Shown here: positions 1-8,723 of the stretch, piece by piece
Position numbering within the stretch: position 1 is the first letter of the stretch
How the letters are laid out: every line of letters starts with the position of its first letter
Assembly: GCA_035573435.1 (NCBI GenBank)
Contig: DATMZR010000031.1
Coordinates: 150,066 to 214,065 of the forward strand
Length of the DNA stretch: 64,000 nucleotides
Source of the DNA: Solirubrobacterales bacterium
GTDB lineage: Bacteria; Actinomycetota; Thermoleophilia; Solirubrobacterales; 70-9
Direction: 5' to 3'
The notes under the pieces: model-generated
What the model was told of the DNA's origin: nothing
The model's database searches: none
What the model saw: only the letters and a program-made list of their open reading frames with translations
Translations under genes and position numbers: made by a program

Positions 1-962
1 TGATGCCCCGCCTTGCGGGCGCCTACTCCACCGTAGTGATGACCAAGCGGGCGGTGGTCGCCTTCCGGGATCCGCACGGCGTGCGCCCGCTATCGCTTGG
101 CAAGATCGGTGACCGCTACTGCGTGGCCTCGGAGAGCTGCGCCTTCGACATCATCGGCGGCGAGTTGCTGCGCGAGGTCATGCCGGGCGAGCTGATCTCG
201 CTGACCGAGGACGGCATCGAGACACGCCAGGTGGTGCCCTCGAACCGCCCCGCCCACTGCGTCTTCGAGCACATCTACTTCTCGCGGCCTGACACGCGCC
301 TGGGGGGCCGTGTCCTGCAGCAGGTGCGGGGCCGCATGGGCGAGATCCTCTGGCGCGAGTCGCCTGTCGACGCCGATCTGGTGATCTCGGTGCCCGACTC
401 GGGCAACCCCGCGGCCAACGGCTTCGCGCGAGCCTCGGGCATCCACCAGGACGACGGCCTGATCAAGAACCGCTACGTGGCGCGAACGTTCATCCAACCG
501 GGGCAGGAGCTGCGAAAGCATGGTTTGCGAATGAAGTTCAACCCCCTTCCGGAAATCGTCGCCGGCAAGCGCGTCGTCGTGGTCGACGACTCGATCGTGC
601 GCGGCAACACGACCCGCCAGATCGTCCGCATGCTGAAGGACGCCGGCGCGAGTGCGGTCCACCTGAGGATCTCGTCGCCGCCGATTCGCCATCCCTGTCA
701 CTACGGGATCGACATGTCCACCAGCGAGGAGATGATCGCGCACGACCGCACGGTGGAGCAGATCGCCGACGAGCTGGGCGCCGACTCCCTGGCCTACCTA
801 TCCATGGAGGGCGTCTACGAGGCCGTGGGGGGGTCCGCAGAGGGTCATTGCGATGCCTGCTTCACCGGCAACTATCCGCTTGGCGACGGTGGCCGGGGGA
901 ATGGCAAGTTCGCGCTCGAAGTGACCGCCGCCGCCGCGTCTGGTTCTAGCGGTAGCGACTGA
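1..962 (+). CDS. purF: Amidophosphoribosyltransferase, 3' part (5' end outside window)
   Basis: First committed step of purine synthesis: PRPP plus glutamine to 5-phosphoribosylamine. The reading frame is open at the left edge, so the N-terminal glutaminase nucleophile Cys is not visible. What remains covers the end of the glutaminase domain (DPHGVRPL, SESCAFD) and the whole PRTase domain, with SVPDSGNPAANGFA and the PRPP loop VVVVDDSIVRGNTTRQIV. A Cys-containing tail (CDACFTGNYP) is typical of the 4Fe-4S/propeptide class of PurF. The TGA stop is directly followed by the GTG of purN, which indicates an operon. Confidence 0.97.
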   Translation, partial: MPRLAGAYSTVVMTKRAVVAFRDPHGVRPLSLGKIGDRYCVASESCAFDIIGGELLREVMPGELISLTEDGIETRQVVPSNRPAHCVFEHIYFSRPDTRLGGRVLQQVRGRMGEILWRESPVDADLVISVPDSGNPAANGFARASGIHQDDGLIKNRYVARTFIQPGQELRKHGLRMKFNPLPEIVAGKRVVVVDDSIVRGNTTRQIVRMLKDAGASAVHLRISSPPIRHPCHYGIDMSTSEEMIAHDRTVEQIADELGADSLAYLSMEGVYEAVGGSAEGHCDACFTGNYPLGDGGRGNGKFALEVTAAAASGSSGSD

Positions 963-1589
963 GTGGCCTTCCGGATCGCCGTTCTCGCCTCCGGCACGGG
1001 GACCAACCTCCAAGCGATCCTCGACCGGTTGCACGGTCGGGACGGGATCGAGGTGGCTTGCGTCGCCTCCAACAAGCCGGACGCGAGGGCGCTGGAGCGG
1101 GCGCGCACGGCGGGCGTGGAGACGAAGGTGTTCGAGCGCGAGGGGCACCCGGACCGGGCCTCTCGTGACGCCGCGCTCGCCGACTGGCTCGCAGAGCGGG
1201 AGGTCGACCTGATCGTTCTCGCCGGATACATGGAGCTCCTGTCCGGCGAGTTCGTGAACCGGTTCCGAAACCGAATCGTCAACGTGCATCCTGCGTTGCT
1301 TCCCTCCTTCCCGGGCCTGGATGCCGTCGGGCAGGCGCTCACTCACGGGGTACGCGTCACCGGGGTGACCGTGCATCTGGTCGACGAGGGGGTCGACTCC
1401 GGTCCGATCGTCTTGCAGCAGGCGATACCGGTGCCATACACTCGCGGCCGCGCCCAACTGGAAAAGGAGATCCACCGCGTCGAGCACGAGCTGCTCCCCG
1501 AGGCGATCCGGTTGATCGCCGCTGGGGCGGTCCGGGTCGACCCGGATAATCCGCGAGTCGTCGACGTCGATGCCGAGGCAAGCGAATAG
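963..1589 (+). CDS. purN: Phosphoribosylglycinamide formyltransferase (GART)
   Basis: Transfers formyl from 10-formyl-THF to GAR in purine synthesis. 208 aa, the usual length for PurN. N-terminal nucleotide-binding ASGTGTNLQAI, catalytic NVHPALLPSFPGLDA with the conserved His, and the VDEGVDSGPIV Asp motif are all present. One oddity: the usual DAHRQAL reads DAVGQAL, so the second His of that stretch is replaced by Val. It starts with GTG directly after the purF stop and ends 2 nt before purH, so translation is probably coupled. Confidence 0.96.
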   Translation: MAFRIAVLASGTGTNLQAILDRLHGRDGIEVACVASNKPDARALERARTAGVETKVFEREGHPDRASRDAALADWLAEREVDLIVLAGYMELLSGEFVNRFRNRIVNVHPALLPSFPGLDAVGQALTHGVRVTGVTVHLVDEGVDSGPIVLQQAIPVPYTRGRAQLEKEIHRVEHELLPEAIRLIAAGAVRVDPDNPRVVDVDAEASE

Positions 1590-1591
1590 GC

Positions 1592-3217
1592 ATGGCTGAT
1601 CCGGTGCGGACCGGCGGTCGGAGCGAGCCCTCGGTGGCCGCGGAGGGCGCCACCGAGGTACGCCGGGCGCTGATCTCGGTCTCCGACAAGACCGGGGTCG
1701 TCGATTTCGCGCGTGGCCTGGCGGGATTGGGGATCGAGATCATCTCCACGGGCGGCACCGCGGCGGCGCTGCGGGATGCGGAGCTGGAGGTGCATGACGT
1801 GGCCGCGCTGACCGGGTCGCCGGAGATTCTCGACGGGCGAGTGAAGACGCTGCATCCGCGCCTCCACGCGGCGCTGCTCGCCGTCCGTGACGATCCCGAG
1901 CACATGGCCACTTTGGAGGCCGAGGGGATCGAGCCGATCGACCTGGTCTGCGTCAACCTCTATCCCTTCGAGCGGACCGTCGCCCGGCTGGAGGTGGACG
2001 AAGAGGAGGCCGTCGAGAGCATCGACATCGGCGGCCCGACGATGATCCGCGCCGCAGCCAAGAACCACCGCTCTGTCGCCGTGGTCGTCCAGCCTGAGAG
2101 CTACGACGCCGTGCTCGCTGAGCTGGAGGATTCGGACGGGCGCATCTCAGCCGGCACCCGGCACTGGCTGGCCAATGAGGCATTTGCCTTCACGGCCCGC
2201 TACGACGCGGCGATCAGCCGCTGGTACGGGCTGCGCTACGAGTCCTATCCGGGTCACTGGGTCATGGCACACGAGAAGTTCCTCGACCTCTCCTACGGCG
2301 AGAACCCACACCAGAAGGCGGCGTTCTACGTGGACGTGGGCGCTCGCAGCCACGTGCTCTCCAGAGTGGCCAAGCTCCACGGACGGGCGCTCTCGTTCAA
2401 CAACCTGCTCGACCTGGACTGCGCCCGGCGCCTGCTCGACGAGCTCGACCAGGCGGCATGTGTGATCGTCAAACACAACAACCCGTGCGGGGTCGCCGTC
2501 GCGGAAGAGATCAGCGACGCCTACGAGAGGGCGCTCGCCTGCGATCCCGTGTCGGCCTTCGGCGGCGTTATCGCCGTAAATCGCTCGGTCGATCGGGCGC
2601 TGGCAGAGCGACTGCACGAGCGCTTCATCGAGGTTCTGTTCGCGCCTGCCTACGATCCGGACGCACTGGATGTGCTGAAGCAGAAGGAGGCGGTGCGACT
2701 GCTCGAGGGGACCGAGCAGCGCAACCACGAGCCGGGCGAGCGCGACGTAAAACGGGTGCGCGGCGGGCTTCTGGTCCAGGATCCCGACCGGATCGACGAG
2801 GAGCGCGAGACCATGCAGGCGGCCACCGGGGCGCACCCGGAGGGGGGCCAGTGGGAGGACCTGTGGTTCGCGTGGAAGGTCTGCCGGCACGTTCGTTCGA
2901 ATGCAATCGTGATCGTCAAGGACGGGGCAACACTGGGGATCGGAGCTGGGCAGATGAGCCGGGTCGATTCGGTGAGAATCGCCATCGAAAAGGCGCGCCA
3001 GGCCCGCGGCGAGGACGCCGAATCGCTCCTGGCGGGATCGGTGCTGGCCTCCGACGCGTTCTTTCCGTTCCCCGACGGGCCCCAGCTGGCGATCGACGCG
3101 GGCGTCGCGGCGCTGGTTCAGCCGGGAGGCTCAGTGCGGGACGCCGAGGTGATCGCAGCCTGCGACGAAGTGGGGGCGGCAATGGTGTTCACCGGGCGGC
3201 GGCATTTCCGGCACTGA
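1592..3217 (+). CDS. purH: Bifunctional AICAR transformylase / IMP cyclohydrolase
   Basis: Catalyses the last two steps of IMP synthesis. 541 aa, normal for PurH. An IMP cyclohydrolase (MGS-like) domain lies at about residues 20-165 ([30 protein letters not shown]). The AICAR transformylase domain follows with the catalytic KHNNPCG motif near residue 290 and the C-terminal DAFFPFPD and GRRHFRH ending. Third gene of the purF-purN-purH run. purM lies about 54 kb downstream in this window. Confidence 0.97.
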   Translation: MADPVRTGGRSEPSVAAEGATEVRRALISVSDKTGVVDFARGLAGLGIEIISTGGTAAALRDAELEVHDVAALTGSPEILDGRVKTLHPRLHAALLAVRDDPEHMATLEAEGIEPIDLVCVNLYPFERTVARLEVDEEEAVESIDIGGPTMIRAAAKNHRSVAVVVQPESYDAVLAELEDSDGRISAGTRHWLANEAFAFTARYDAAISRWYGLRYESYPGHWVMAHEKFLDLSYGENPHQKAAFYVDVGARSHVLSRVAKLHGRALSFNNLLDLDCARRLLDELDQAACVIVKHNNPCGVAVAEEISDAYERALACDPVSAFGGVIAVNRSVDRALAERLHERFIEVLFAPAYDPDALDVLKQKEAVRLLEGTEQRNHEPGERDVKRVRGGLLVQDPDRIDEERETMQAATGAHPEGGQWEDLWFAWKVCRHVRSNAIVIVKDGATLGIGAGQMSRVDSVRIAIEKARQARGEDAESLLAGSVLASDAFFPFPDGPQLAIDAGVAALVQPGGSVRDAEVIAACDEVGAAMVFTGRRHFRH

Positions 3218-3230
3218 GCAGCGGCCAGCC

Positions 3231-3905
3231 ATGCCCAAGCTGCACGTGCTGCGCGTCTTCTGCGACGAGGGCGGAGGCGGAGGCAATCCGCTCGGTGTGT
3301 TCCTCGACGGGGCCGAGGTCCGGGCGGAGGATCGACCGGGGATTGCCGCGGAGCTCGGCTTCAGCGAAACGGTGTTCGTCGACGATGCCCGCCGCGGCGG
3401 GATGCGCATCTTCACTCCGGCGGTGGAGCTGCCGTTCGCCGGCCATCCGGTGGTGGGAACGGCCTGGCTCCTGGGAAGGGAGCGCAGTACGGTCAGAGCG
3501 CTGCGGCCGCCGGCGGGCGAGGTTCCGGTACGCGAGGGGGACGGGCTGACCTTCGCGGCCGGCCGGCCGGAGTGGGCGCCGGCGTTCGAGTTCGTGCAGG
3601 TCGAATCGGCGACCGACGTTGAGACGCTGCGCGGGCCTCCGGAGGGCATGGACTCAGTTGGGGTCTGGGCCTGGATCGACGAGGGCGCGGGGGTGATCCG
3701 CGAGCGGCTGTTCGCCCCGCGCTACGGGCTCGACGAGGATGAGGCGACCGGGTCCGCCGCGATCACCCTCTCGGCGCGCCTCGGCCGGGCGCTGGAGATC
3801 CGCCAGGGCGCCGGCTCCCGCATCGTCGCCCGCCCGCTCGGCGACGGGATGGTGGAGATCGGCGGCCGCGTGGAGCTCGACGAGGTGCGGGAGCACGACG
3901 TCTGA
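3231..3905 (+). CDS. PhzF-family isomerase/epimerase-like protein
   Basis: PhzF/diaminopimelate-epimerase-fold protein; the physiological substrate is unknown. The PhzF hallmarks are present: an N-terminal strand running into [11 protein letters not shown], the catalytic Glu in LGFSETVFV, the [19 protein letters not shown] block and a C-terminal [10 protein letters not shown] loop. At 224 aa it is shorter than typical PhzF proteins (about 260-300 aa), mainly in the middle between the two half-domains. It follows purH by 13 bp and may be cotranscribed, but a purine role is not implied. Confidence 0.9.
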   Translation: MPKLHVLRVFCDEGGGGGNPLGVFLDGAEVRAEDRPGIAAELGFSETVFVDDARRGGMRIFTPAVELPFAGHPVVGTAWLLGRERSTVRALRPPAGEVPVREGDGLTFAAGRPEWAPAFEFVQVESATDVETLRGPPEGMDSVGVWAWIDEGAGVIRERLFAPRYGLDEDEATGSAAITLSARLGRALEIRQGAGSRIVARPLGDGMVEIGGRVELDEVREHDV

Positions 3906-3909
3906 GAAG

Positions 3910-3994
3910 TGGGGGCGCTGGGAATCGAACCCAGAACTGCTCGTTGTCTCCAGGACCTCCCCTGGAGAGATCGCGCCATCATGTAAACGCCCCC
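3910..3994 (-). other. tRNA-like antisense element with an SD-sequence loop
   Basis: Read on the minus strand, an 85-nt segment has a perfect 7-bp acceptor-like stem (GGGGGCG at 3994-3988 with CGCCCCC at 3917-3911), then A, and a perfect 5-bp T arm with loop TTCGATT (3934-3918). Between them is an 8-bp hairpin (3947-3968) whose 6-nt loop reads GGAGGT instead of an anticodon loop, plus a weak AAC-GAGCA-GTT variable-type hairpin. No normal D arm or U33-anticodon can be drawn. It overlaps the first 6 bases of tRNA-Lys on the other strand. It could be a class II tRNA pseudogene, a tRNA-like RNA, or a chance combination. Confidence 0.4.
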
Positions 3995-4061
3995 GTGGCG
4001 TAATGGATAACGCGTCGGCCTTTTAAGCCGAAAGATGCCGGTTCGAATCCGGCCGGGGGCA
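3989..4061 (+). tRNA. tRNA-Lys (anticodon TTT)
   Basis: Complete 73-nt cloverleaf: acceptor GCCCCCG/CGGGGGC, D stem GCGT/ACGC, anticodon stem TCGGC/GCCGA with loop CTTTTAA (T33, anticodon TTT), variable AAGAT, T arm GCCGG-TTCGAAT-CCGGC, discriminator A. CCA is not encoded. It reads AAA/AAG lysine codons. Confidence 0.97.
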
Positions 4062-4087
4062 TTGTCTCGTCCGCACCCCATGGGAAC

Positions 4088-4600
4088 ATGTGTTCGATGC
4101 CATCCCGACGTGCTCCGCCACCAGTTCCTTTGGTGGCCAAAGCCGGAAGACCTCCAGATCCGAGTCGCAAGTGCCCAGTTGAGGTGCGTGTCTGCCGGCA
4201 CCACGGCTTGACCGAGTTCGGCGGATATTCCCACGGCAAAGACGGAGCTCTGCGATGGCGATGCAAGCGATGTGTGGGCGAAGCCGTGACGCGTCGCAAG
4301 CAGAAGGTGAAACTGTTGCTGGTAGACGAAGCGGGGGGATGCTGTGCGATCTGCGGATATGACCCCTGCATTCTCAACCTTCACTTCCATCATGTCGATC
4401 CCGCCGAAAAGTCGTTCGTATTGAGTTCATCCACGACAATGTCGCTGGCCGCCTACCGGGAAGAGCTCCAGAAGTGCGTCCTGGTCTGCGCCAACTGCCA
4501 TGGTGAGATCGAGGCCGGACTCCTCGTCAGCCCCCCAGCCGGTGCGACATTCGAGGACGTGTCCTACCGGTACGCATCGCCCCATCAGGTCGAAGGCTGA
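4088..4600 (+). CDS. HNH endonuclease-like protein
   Basis: 170 aa. The C-terminal half is a zinc-stabilised HNH fold: a CAICG pair, then LNLHFHHVDP (catalytic HH) and VCANCHGEIE (second Cys pair and final His). The N-terminal half carries another Cys/His cluster (CRHHG ... RCKRC), which looks like a small zinc ribbon. It lies just 3' of tRNA-Lys and looks more A/T-rich with less biased codons than its neighbours, suggesting acquisition. ATG 4088 or ATG 4097 could be the start. Its 3' end lies only 28 bp before ligD. The target and role (homing, restriction, repair) are not visible. Confidence 0.88.
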   Translation: MCSMPSRRAPPPVPLVAKAGRPPDPSRKCPVEVRVCRHHGLTEFGGYSHGKDGALRWRCKRCVGEAVTRRKQKVKLLLVDEAGGCCAICGYDPCILNLHFHHVDPAEKSFVLSSSTTMSLAAYREELQKCVLVCANCHGEIEAGLLVSPPAGATFEDVSYRYASPHQVEG

Positions 4601-4628
4601 GCGCCCCCCGGGCCTACCATGGCTCGAG

Positions 4629-6098
4629 ATGGCGAGCCGGAAACTGAGCGCATACGAGAGGAAACGCTCGTTCGAAAAGACCCCCGAACCGCGCGGCGGC
4701 AAGAGGGCGAAGCGAGCCAAGGGCAACCGCTTCGTGGTCCACGAGCACCACGCGCGGCGGCTGCACTGGGACCTGCGGCTCGAGCACGACGGCGTCCTGG
4801 CCTCCTGGGCCCTGCCCAAGGGGGTGCCGCCGGACCCGAAGGAGAACCGGCTCGCCGTCCGCACGGAGGACCACCCGCTCGAGTACCTCGAGTTCGAGGG
4901 GCAGATCCCGAAGGGTGAGTACGGCGCAGGGAAGATCGAGATCTGGGACCGCGGCACCTACGAGGCCGAGAAGTTCCGCGACGACGAGGTGATCCTCGTC
5001 TTCGCCGGGGAGCGGGTGAAGGGAAAGTACGCGCTCTTCCAGACGAAGGATGACAACTGGATGATCCATCGCATGGATCCACCGCTCGATCCCGAGCGCG
5101 TGCCGATGCCCAAGCACCTGAAACCGATGCTCGCCACCCTCTCGACCCGCCTGCCGACCGACGAGGAGACGTGGGCTTACGAGCTCAAATGGGATGGGGT
5201 CCGCGCGATCGCCTACAGCGATGGTGGACATCTGCGGCTGGAGAGCCGCAACCTGCGCGAGATCACGTCGCACTACCCGGAGCTGCGGGCCCTGGGCCCC
5301 GTGCTCGGCGCTCGCGACGCGGTGCTCGACGGGGAGGTTGTCGCCTTCGACGACGACGACCGGCCCAGCTTCGAGCTGCTCCAGAGCCGGATGAACCTCG
5401 CCTCCGAAGCGGCAGTCCGCCGCCGCATGGCAGACCGCCCCGTCACCTATCTGATCTTCGACCTCCTCTACCTCGACGGACGCTCGCTCATCGACCTGCC
5501 CTACACCGAACGCCGCGACCGGCTCGAAGGGCTGGAGCTCGACGGGCCCAGCTGGCAGACGCCTGCCCATCACCGCGGCAAGGGGAAGGCGCTCCTGCGC
5601 CTGACTGAAGAGCGCGGCCTCGAGGGCCTGGTGGCCAAACGCCTCAACAGCCGCTACCTGCCGGGGCGGCGCAGCCGCGCCTGGCTGAAGGTGAAGAACG
5701 TGCTCCGACAGGAGTTCGTAGTCGGCGGCTGGCTACCCGGGCAGGGCCGGCGCGAGGGCACGATCGGCGCCGTTCTCGTCGGCTACTACGAGGACGGCGA
5801 CCAGGGGCCGCGGCTGCATTACGCCGGCCGGGTCGGCTCCGGTTTCAGCGAGGAGACGCTTCGGGAGCTCGGCAGACAACTCGAGCCGCTGCGCCGCACG
5901 ACGACCCCCTTCGAGGGCCGTCAGCCACCCAAGCAGGCGATCTTCGTGGAGCCGCAGCTCGTCTGCGAGGTCGAGTTCCGCGAGTGGACCAGGGCCCGCA
6001 CCCTCCGTGCCCCGGTGTACAAGGGGCTGCAAACCGACAAGGATGCCGCCCAGGTCGTGCTGGAACGAGAGGAGGCGCCGCCGCCCACCCCCAGCTAG
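4629..6098 (+). CDS. ligD: ATP-dependent DNA ligase LigD with 3'-phosphoesterase domain (no polymerase domain)
   Basis: Repair ligase of the bacterial NHEJ family. From ATG 4629 (489 aa; the frame is open further upstream but only through shadow sequence of the HNH gene) the order is a phosphoesterase domain at about residues 33-150 (FVVHEHHARRLHWDLRLE, EGQIPKGEYGAG), the adenylation domain with nucleophile Lys187 in YELKWDGVR, motif LDGEVVAF, GLVAKR and WLKVK, and an OB-fold domain to the end (CEVEFREWT). The primase/polymerase module of full LigD is absent and no ku gene is in the window, so end-joining must rely on genes elsewhere. Confidence 0.93.
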   Translation: MASRKLSAYERKRSFEKTPEPRGGKRAKRAKGNRFVVHEHHARRLHWDLRLEHDGVLASWALPKGVPPDPKENRLAVRTEDHPLEYLEFEGQIPKGEYGAGKIEIWDRGTYEAEKFRDDEVILVFAGERVKGKYALFQTKDDNWMIHRMDPPLDPERVPMPKHLKPMLATLSTRLPTDEETWAYELKWDGVRAIAYSDGGHLRLESRNLREITSHYPELRALGPVLGARDAVLDGEVVAFDDDDRPSFELLQSRMNLASEAAVRRRMADRPVTYLIFDLLYLDGRSLIDLPYTERRDRLEGLELDGPSWQTPAHHRGKGKALLRLTEERGLEGLVAKRLNSRYLPGRRSRAWLKVKNVLRQEFVVGGWLPGQGRREGTIGAVLVGYYEDGDQGPRLHYAGRVGSGFSEETLRELGRQLEPLRRTTTPFEGRQPPKQAIFVEPQLVCEVEFREWTRARTLRAPVYKGLQTDKDAAQVVLEREEAPPPTPS

Positions 6099-6168
6099 CC
6101 GTCTCTCACGTGTGCTATCTTGAGTAAACTGATCAAGAATCCTCGGAAGGGCAAGGAGACACACGGCG

Positions 6169-6387
6169 ATGACCCCGGTCTGGATGTTCGAAGGAAACAG
6201 GAAACTCGACGCAGTCGGCGAGCGAAACCTCGCGAAGCGGCGGTTCGCCGCTCTCGCGGCGGCGGTTCGCCAGCACGAGGCCTCAACCAGGCGGAAGCTC
6301 CCGGGAGCGCGACCGGCCGACGCGGCGCTGTACCGGCGGCTTCGACAAATCTGCGGCGAACCGGAGGAGGCCGAGCGGGTCGCCTAG
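6169..6387 (+). CDS. Small hypothetical protein (72 aa)
   Basis: 72-aa basic, helical protein of unknown function. It has a clear ribosome site (AAGGAG at 6152-6157, 11 bp before ATG) and an AT-rich upstream stretch including TATCTT (about 6115), a possible -10 box. The sequence is rich in Arg and Ala, with one Cys near the C-terminus (LRQICGE). It sits 70 bp after ligD and 62 bp before the Rrf2 regulator. No recognisable domain. Confidence 0.65.
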   Translation: MTPVWMFEGNRKLDAVGERNLAKRRFAALAAAVRQHEASTRRKLPGARPADAALYRRLRQICGEPEEAERVA

Positions 6388-6449
6388 CGGACCACTCGCG
6401 GCAACTTCGGCGGGAGGACACCCGCCCCCGGTTAGGGAAGAATGGGCCG

Positions 6450-6917
6450 ATGAGGGTCTCGGCCAAGACCGACTATGCGGTGCGGGCGATGATCGAGCTG
6501 TCGCGCGGAACCGAGGAACGTCCCGTTACGGCCGAGCAGATCGCCGGCGCTCAGCAGATCCCGCTGCGCTTCCTCGATCCTGTCCTTACCGAGCTGCGAT
6601 ATGCGGGACTGGTCCAGCGCCGCGTGGGGCCTGATGGTGGCTACTGGCTCGCCCGGCCACCCGACGAGGTCACCCTCACCGAGGTGATCAGCGAAGTCGA
6701 TGGCCCACTGGTGGGCGTCCGGGGAGAGCCGCCCGAGGAGCTCGCCCTTCATGGCGACGCGCAGGCGCTACAGGAGGTGTGGATCGCACTCCGCGCCAGC
6801 ATGCGCGAGGTCCTCGATTCGGTGACGCTCGCCGACCTGGCCTCCGGCCAGCTGTCGGAGCCGGTACGCAGGATCCTCCGCGAGTCGACGGGCGGACCTG
6901 TCCGCCGGCTCAACTGA
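6450..6917 (+). CDS. Rrf2-family transcriptional regulator lacking Fe-S cysteines (CymR-like)
   Basis: 155-aa winged-helix regulator. It begins MRVSAKTDYAVRAMIEL, the standard Rrf2 N-terminus, followed by the recognition helix region (IPLRFLDPVLTELRYAGLV) and the wing (GPDGGYWLARP). The dimerisation part contains no cysteine at all, so unlike IscR/NsrR/RsrR it cannot carry a Cys-ligated Fe-S cluster. Known cysteine-free members such as CymR and its relatives control sulfur metabolism. It converges, 10 bp apart, on the sulfate-transporter genes, so a role in sulfur control is a reasonable inference. ATG 6450 is chosen because the upstream part of the frame is the 72-aa gene's shadow. Confidence 0.9.
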   Translation: MRVSAKTDYAVRAMIELSRGTEERPVTAEQIAGAQQIPLRFLDPVLTELRYAGLVQRRVGPDGGYWLARPPDEVTLTEVISEVDGPLVGVRGEPPEELALHGDAQALQEVWIALRASMREVLDSVTLADLASGQLSEPVRRILRESTGGPVRRLN

Positions 6918-6927
6918 CCCCAGCCGC

Positions 6928-7920
6928 TCAGGCCGCCGCCAGCTCCTCGGTCCTGGACTCGCCGTTCGGCTCGAACACCTTCGCCCGCCGGGGGCGCGCG
7001 TAGACGATCTGGCCGTCTGCCAGCTCCTTCAACTCCGCCTCGGCCAGAGTCATCTGGGCCCAGAGCTGCTCACCGTCGGCGAGCAACAGCTCGACCCGGG
7101 CCTCGAAGCCGAGGTGCACGATCCGCTCGATCATCGCCTCCTCTGCCTCGAGCGCCGGGGCCGTGAGGATCTCCAGGTCGTGGGGACGGATGAACATCGC
7201 CCCGCGCCGATTGACCGGGCCCACGAAACCCATCACGAACTCGGTCTGCGGATGGTCGTACAGGTCGCGTGGCGCCCCGCTCTGCTCGATCTGACCGTCG
7301 TTCATGACCACGATTTGCTCGGCGACGTCCATCGCCTCCTCCTGGTCGTGAGTGACGAAGATCGTCGTCACGTGGACCTCGTCATGGAGACGGCGCAGCC
7401 ACACCCGAAGCTCCTTGCGGACGTTTGCGTCGAGCGCCCCGAAGGGTTCGTCGAGCAGCAGCACCTTGGGTTCGACGGCGAGCGCACGGGCGAGCGCCAT
7501 GCGCTGGCGCTGCCCACCCGAGAGTTGCGACGGGTAGCGATCGGTGAAGCCATCCAGGTGCACGAGGCGCACAAGATCCTGAACGCGCTGCTCGATCTCC
7601 TTCTTGGGGCGCTTGCGGATGCTCAGGCCGAAGGCGATGTTGTCGCGCACGGTCATGTGCTTGAAGGCCGCGTAGTGCTGGAACACGAAGCCGACCCCCC
7701 GGTCCTGAACCGGGTCGCGGGTGGCATCGCGGTCGGAGATCACGACCCGGCCCCCGTCGGGCTGCTCGAGCCCGGCGATCACCCGGAGCAGCGTCGACTT
7801 GCCGCTGCCGCTCGGGCCGAGCAGGGCCGTCAACGCACCGTCCGGCACCTCGATCGAGACGTCGTTCAGCGCGACGAAGTCACCGAATTGCTTGCGTACC
7901 CCCTCCACCGAGATGCCCAT
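6928..7920 (-). CDS. cysA: Sulfate/thiosulfate ABC transporter, ATP-binding subunit
   Basis: 330 aa, starting at ATG 7920 overlapping the cysW stop (ATGA). Walker [10 protein letters not shown] near residue 36, Q-loop FVFQHYAAF, signature LSGGQRQR, Walker B VLLLDEP, H-loop FVTHD, followed by a CysA-type C-terminal TOBE region (FIRPHDLEI). It energises sulfate import with CysT, CysW and the binding protein. Last gene of the sbp-cysT-cysW-cysA operon, ending 10 bp from the convergent Rrf2 gene. Confidence 0.95.
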   Translation of the reverse strand: MGISVEGVRKQFGDFVALNDVSIEVPDGALTALLGPSGSGKSTLLRVIAGLEQPDGGRVVISDRDATRDPVQDRGVGFVFQHYAAFKHMTVRDNIAFGLSIRKRPKKEIEQRVQDLVRLVHLDGFTDRYPSQLSGGQRQRMALARALAVEPKVLLLDEPFGALDANVRKELRVWLRRLHDEVHVTTIFVTHDQEEAMDVAEQIVVMNDGQIEQSGAPRDLYDHPQTEFVMGFVGPVNRRGAMFIRPHDLEILTAPALEAEEAMIERIVHLGFEARVELLLADGEQLWAQMTLAEAELKELADGQIVYARPRRAKVFEPNGESRTEELAAA

Positions 7921-8723
7921 CAGGCTTCCTTTCTCTTGAATGCGTTCATCGCCAGCAACGTGCCGATGGCGAGCATTGCCAGTACCAGCGAGGCGGCGTA
8001 CGCCCCGGTCAAGTTGAACTGCCCGAACTCTCGCCATACCCACAGCGGCGCCGTCTCCGTCTCGCCGACCACTCGGCCGGAGACAATCGCGACCGCCCCA
8101 AACTCACCGAGGGCGCGCGCCGTTGCCAGCACCACGCCGTAGGCCACACCCCAGCGGATCGCGGGCAGCGTGACCCGCCAGAACGTCTGCCACCAGTTCG
8201 CGCCGAGCGTCTGGGCCGCCTGCTCCTGCTCGTCGCCGATCTCGTGCAGCACCGGCACGACCTCGCGGACAACGAAGGGCAGTGAGACGAAGATCGTCGC
8301 CAGCACCATTCCCGGGAGCGAGAAGAGGATCTGAAAGCCGTTGTCGAGCAGCCAGCCGCCGAACCACCCCTCGCGGCCGTAGAGCAGATAAAGCGACAGC
8401 CCGATCACGACCGGCGAGATTGCGAACGGCAGGTCGATGGCAGCGTTCAGCAGTGCCTTGCCGCGAAACTCGCTGCGCACCAGGAGCAGCGCGCAGCCGA
8501 TTCCGAAGATCGTGTTCGCCGTCACCGCGATCGCGGCGATCAGGATCGTCAGGTAGAAGGCGTGCAGGGCCTCAGGCGTCGTTACCTGATCCAGGGCGGC
8601 GCCGGCGCCGTGCTCGAGGGCCCGGTAGACAATCATCCCGACGGGAATCAGGAGGAGCAGCGACAGGTACCCGAGCGCGAAGAATCGCAAGCCGAGCCTC
8701 GAAACGGTCGGGCTAGCGAGCAT
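7920..8723 (-). CDS. cysW: Sulfate ABC transporter permease CysW
   Basis: 267-aa inner-membrane permease with about six hydrophobic segments. The binding-protein-dependent transport signature is [19 protein letters not shown], and [17 protein letters not shown] is the sulfate-permease block that distinguishes CysW/CysT from molybdate permeases. It overlaps cysT by 11 nt and cysA by the ATGA tetranucleotide. Confidence 0.94.
   Translation of the reverse strand: MLASPTVSRLGLRFFALGYLSLLLLIPVGMIVYRALEHGAGAALDQVTTPEALHAFYLTILIAAIAVTANTIFGIGCALLLVRSEFRGKALLNAAIDLPFAISPVVIGLSLYLLYGREGWFGGWLLDNGFQILFSLPGMVLATIFVSLPFVVREVVPVLHEIGDEQEQAAQTLGANWWQTFWRVTLPAIRWGVAYGVVLATARALGEFGAVAIVSGRVVGETETAPLWVWREFGQFNLTGAYAASLVLAMLAIGTLLAMNAFKRKEA

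Noticed and set aside
3910..3994. Selenocysteine tRNA or ordinary class II tRNA on the minus strand
   Set aside because: No TCA or other anticodon in a 7-nt loop with U33 and no D arm, so it is kept only as a tRNA-like element.
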